From Baaleninema simplex PCC 7105 (GTDB taxonomy: Bacteria > Cyanobacteriota > Cyanobacteriia > Cyanobacteriales > Geitlerinemataceae), in assembly GCF_000332355.1 (NCBI RefSeq), contig NZ_KB235958.1, forward strand, positions 1,358,552-1,422,551: a DNA stretch of 64,000 nucleotides, given 5' to 3'. How positions within the stretch are numbered: position 1 is the first letter of the stretch; every line of letters starts with the position of its first letter. Of the stretch, positions 63,298 through 64,000 are shown piece after piece. The notes beneath the pieces are model-generated. The model did no database searches. It had not been told where the DNA came from and saw nothing but the letters and a program-made list of their open reading frames with translations. The translations under genes and the position numbers were made by a program.

Positions 63298-64000
63298 TCA
63301 ACCCTCGACGTCCCGACAAGCCCGATACAAATCTTGCCACTCATCTCGTTCCTTCACCACCGTTTCGAGATATTCCTTCCAGACGATCGCGTCTCGACTG
63401 GGATCTTTCACCACTGTCCCCACCAACCCCGAGGCGACATCGCTCACTCGCAGTTGTCCGTCACCGAAATGTGCCGCTAACGCCCAACCGTTACTCACCA
63501 CAGAAATCGCCTCAGCAGGACTCAACGTCGCCGTAGGGGATTTCAACTTGGTTTTTCCATCTTGCGTGACCCCGTCTCGCAACTCCCGAAACGCCGTGAC
63601 GACACGCCGAATTTCCTGCAACGCTGGGGGTTCGGCGGGTAATTCCAGGCTTCGCCCCAAAGCTTCCACGCGACGGCGGACGATTTCGACCTCGGTTTCC
63701 ATCGTCGCCGGAAGGGGGAGAACCACCGTGTTAAAACGGCGTTGCAGAGCGCTCGAGAGGTCGTTCACGCCGCGATCGCGATCGTTGGCGGTGGCGATGA
63801 GATTGAAACCTTTCCGGGCCGATATCGCTTGATTGAGTTCGGGAATGGGAAGGGTTTTTTCCGAAAGAACCGTAATTAGCGTATCTTGTACGTCCGAGGG
63901 AATTCGCGTCAACTCCTCCACGCGCACGATTTTCCCAGTTTCCATCGCCCGCATCAACGGACTGGCAACGGTGGCGTCTCGAGACGGTCCTTCAGCGATG
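63298..64000 (-). CDS. AAA ATPase (AAA_5 / MoxR-like), 5' end outside the window
   Basis: At least 234 residues remain; the frame continues upstream of 63957 to the window edge (IAEGPSRDATVASPLMRAME). Visible are the Walker B and sensor segments of AAA_5 proteins: GKIVRVEELTRIPSDVQDTL, LIATANDRDRG and RRFNTVVLPLP. The C-terminus (KEYLETVVKERDEWQDLYRA) is helical. The Walker A lies off the edge. Probably works with a partner containing a vWA domain, as such ATPases usually do; none is in view. Confidence 0.82.
   Translation of the reverse strand, partial: IAEGPSRDATVASPLMRAMETGKIVRVEELTRIPSDVQDTLITVLSEKTLPIPELNQAISARKGFNLIATANDRDRGVNDLSSALQRRFNTVVLPLPATMETEVEIVRRRVEALGRSLELPAEPPALQEIRRVVTAFRELRDGVTQDGKTKLKSPTATLSPAEAISVVSNGWALAAHFGDGQLRVSDVASGLVGTVVKDPSRDAIVWKEYLETVVKERDEWQDLYRACRDVEG

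Noticed and set aside
1-64000. tRNA or rRNA genes
   Set aside because: I looked for T-loop GTTCGAATC-type sequences and cloverleaf arms and saw none, but this was by eye, so a missed tRNA is possible.

Overview
The window is cyanobacterial DNA. It carries a Mg-protoporphyrin IX methyltransferase (chlM), an LrtA-type long ribosome hibernation factor, a cyanobacterial-style cytochrome c oxidase locus (ctaA/ctaB divergent from ctaCDE), type 2 IPP isomerase, many copies of the HIP1 octamer GCGATCGC, heptamer-type short tandem repeats between genes, and several TnpB-bearing IS200/IS605-type elements. It is mostly chromosomal housekeeping and signalling DNA broken up by mobile elements, with one plasmid-type replication gene. 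Nothing in the sequence fixes the genus.

Layout. 1-2.1 kb: the end of an IS701-family element, a secreted hypothetical protein and a tnpB element. 2.1-8.8 kb: a methyltransferase, a pentapeptide-repeat/TPR protein, a frameshifted tnpB element, a glycerophosphodiesterase, an SRPBCC protein, a short RecQ helicase and a Uma2 nuclease relic. 8.8-14.1 kb (minus strand): five genes encoding HMA_2-type proteins, a P1B-like ATPase and two small DUF5132 membrane proteins. 14.3-23.4 kb: two WD40 proteins around a DUF4346 protein, a CyRepA1-like plasmid replication protein with a 17-bp inverted repeat over its start, and a small divergent unknown gene. 23.4-25.2 kb: an intact tnpB element and three tandem hairpin repeats. 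25.3-33.7 kb: an M20 amidohydrolase and a three-gene signalling cluster (REC-kinase, REC-GGDEF-EAL, multi-PAS hybrid kinase). 33.7-35.5 kb: an AT-rich gene-poor stretch. 35.5-38.7 kb: a vMAP-AAA NTPase and an acr3-arsC arsenic operon. 38.7-46.2 kb: glmU, rpmF, a tnpB copy cut by a complete IS701-family element, fni, chlM and a RodZ-like protein. 46.2-47.9 kb: a ribbon-helix-helix gene divergent from a third kind of tnpB, inserted beside a histidine-kinase relic. 47.9-51.8 kb: a NACHT NTPase with eleven near-identical 33-residue repeats. 51.9-58.1 kb: heme A synthesis and cytochrome c oxidase. 58.2-64 kb: a GAF hybrid kinase, lipB, hpf/lrtA, tadA and the start-truncated end of an AAA ATPase.

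How the genes work together. ctaB and ctaA make heme A for the oxidase encoded by ctaCDE. acr3 and arsC give arsenate reduction and arsenite efflux from one promoter carrying an ArsR-like operator. The 26.7-33.7 kb cluster reads as a phosphorelay with a c-di-GMP output.

The best candidate for an under-described system is the 8.8-14.1 kb block. Four domains carry a PG/GR-x-R-x-R signature where classical metal-binding HMA domains carry CxxC. The ATPase has no CPx or SPC motif in its metal-site helix. The two small DUF5132 proteins share their layout with the mycobacterial PacL scaffold proteins that assemble P-type ATPases. Other items of interest are the homogenised NACHT repeat array, the plasmid-type replication gene, and tnpB elements whose ends supply stop codons to neighbouring genes while one tnpB lineage has no stop codon of its own.
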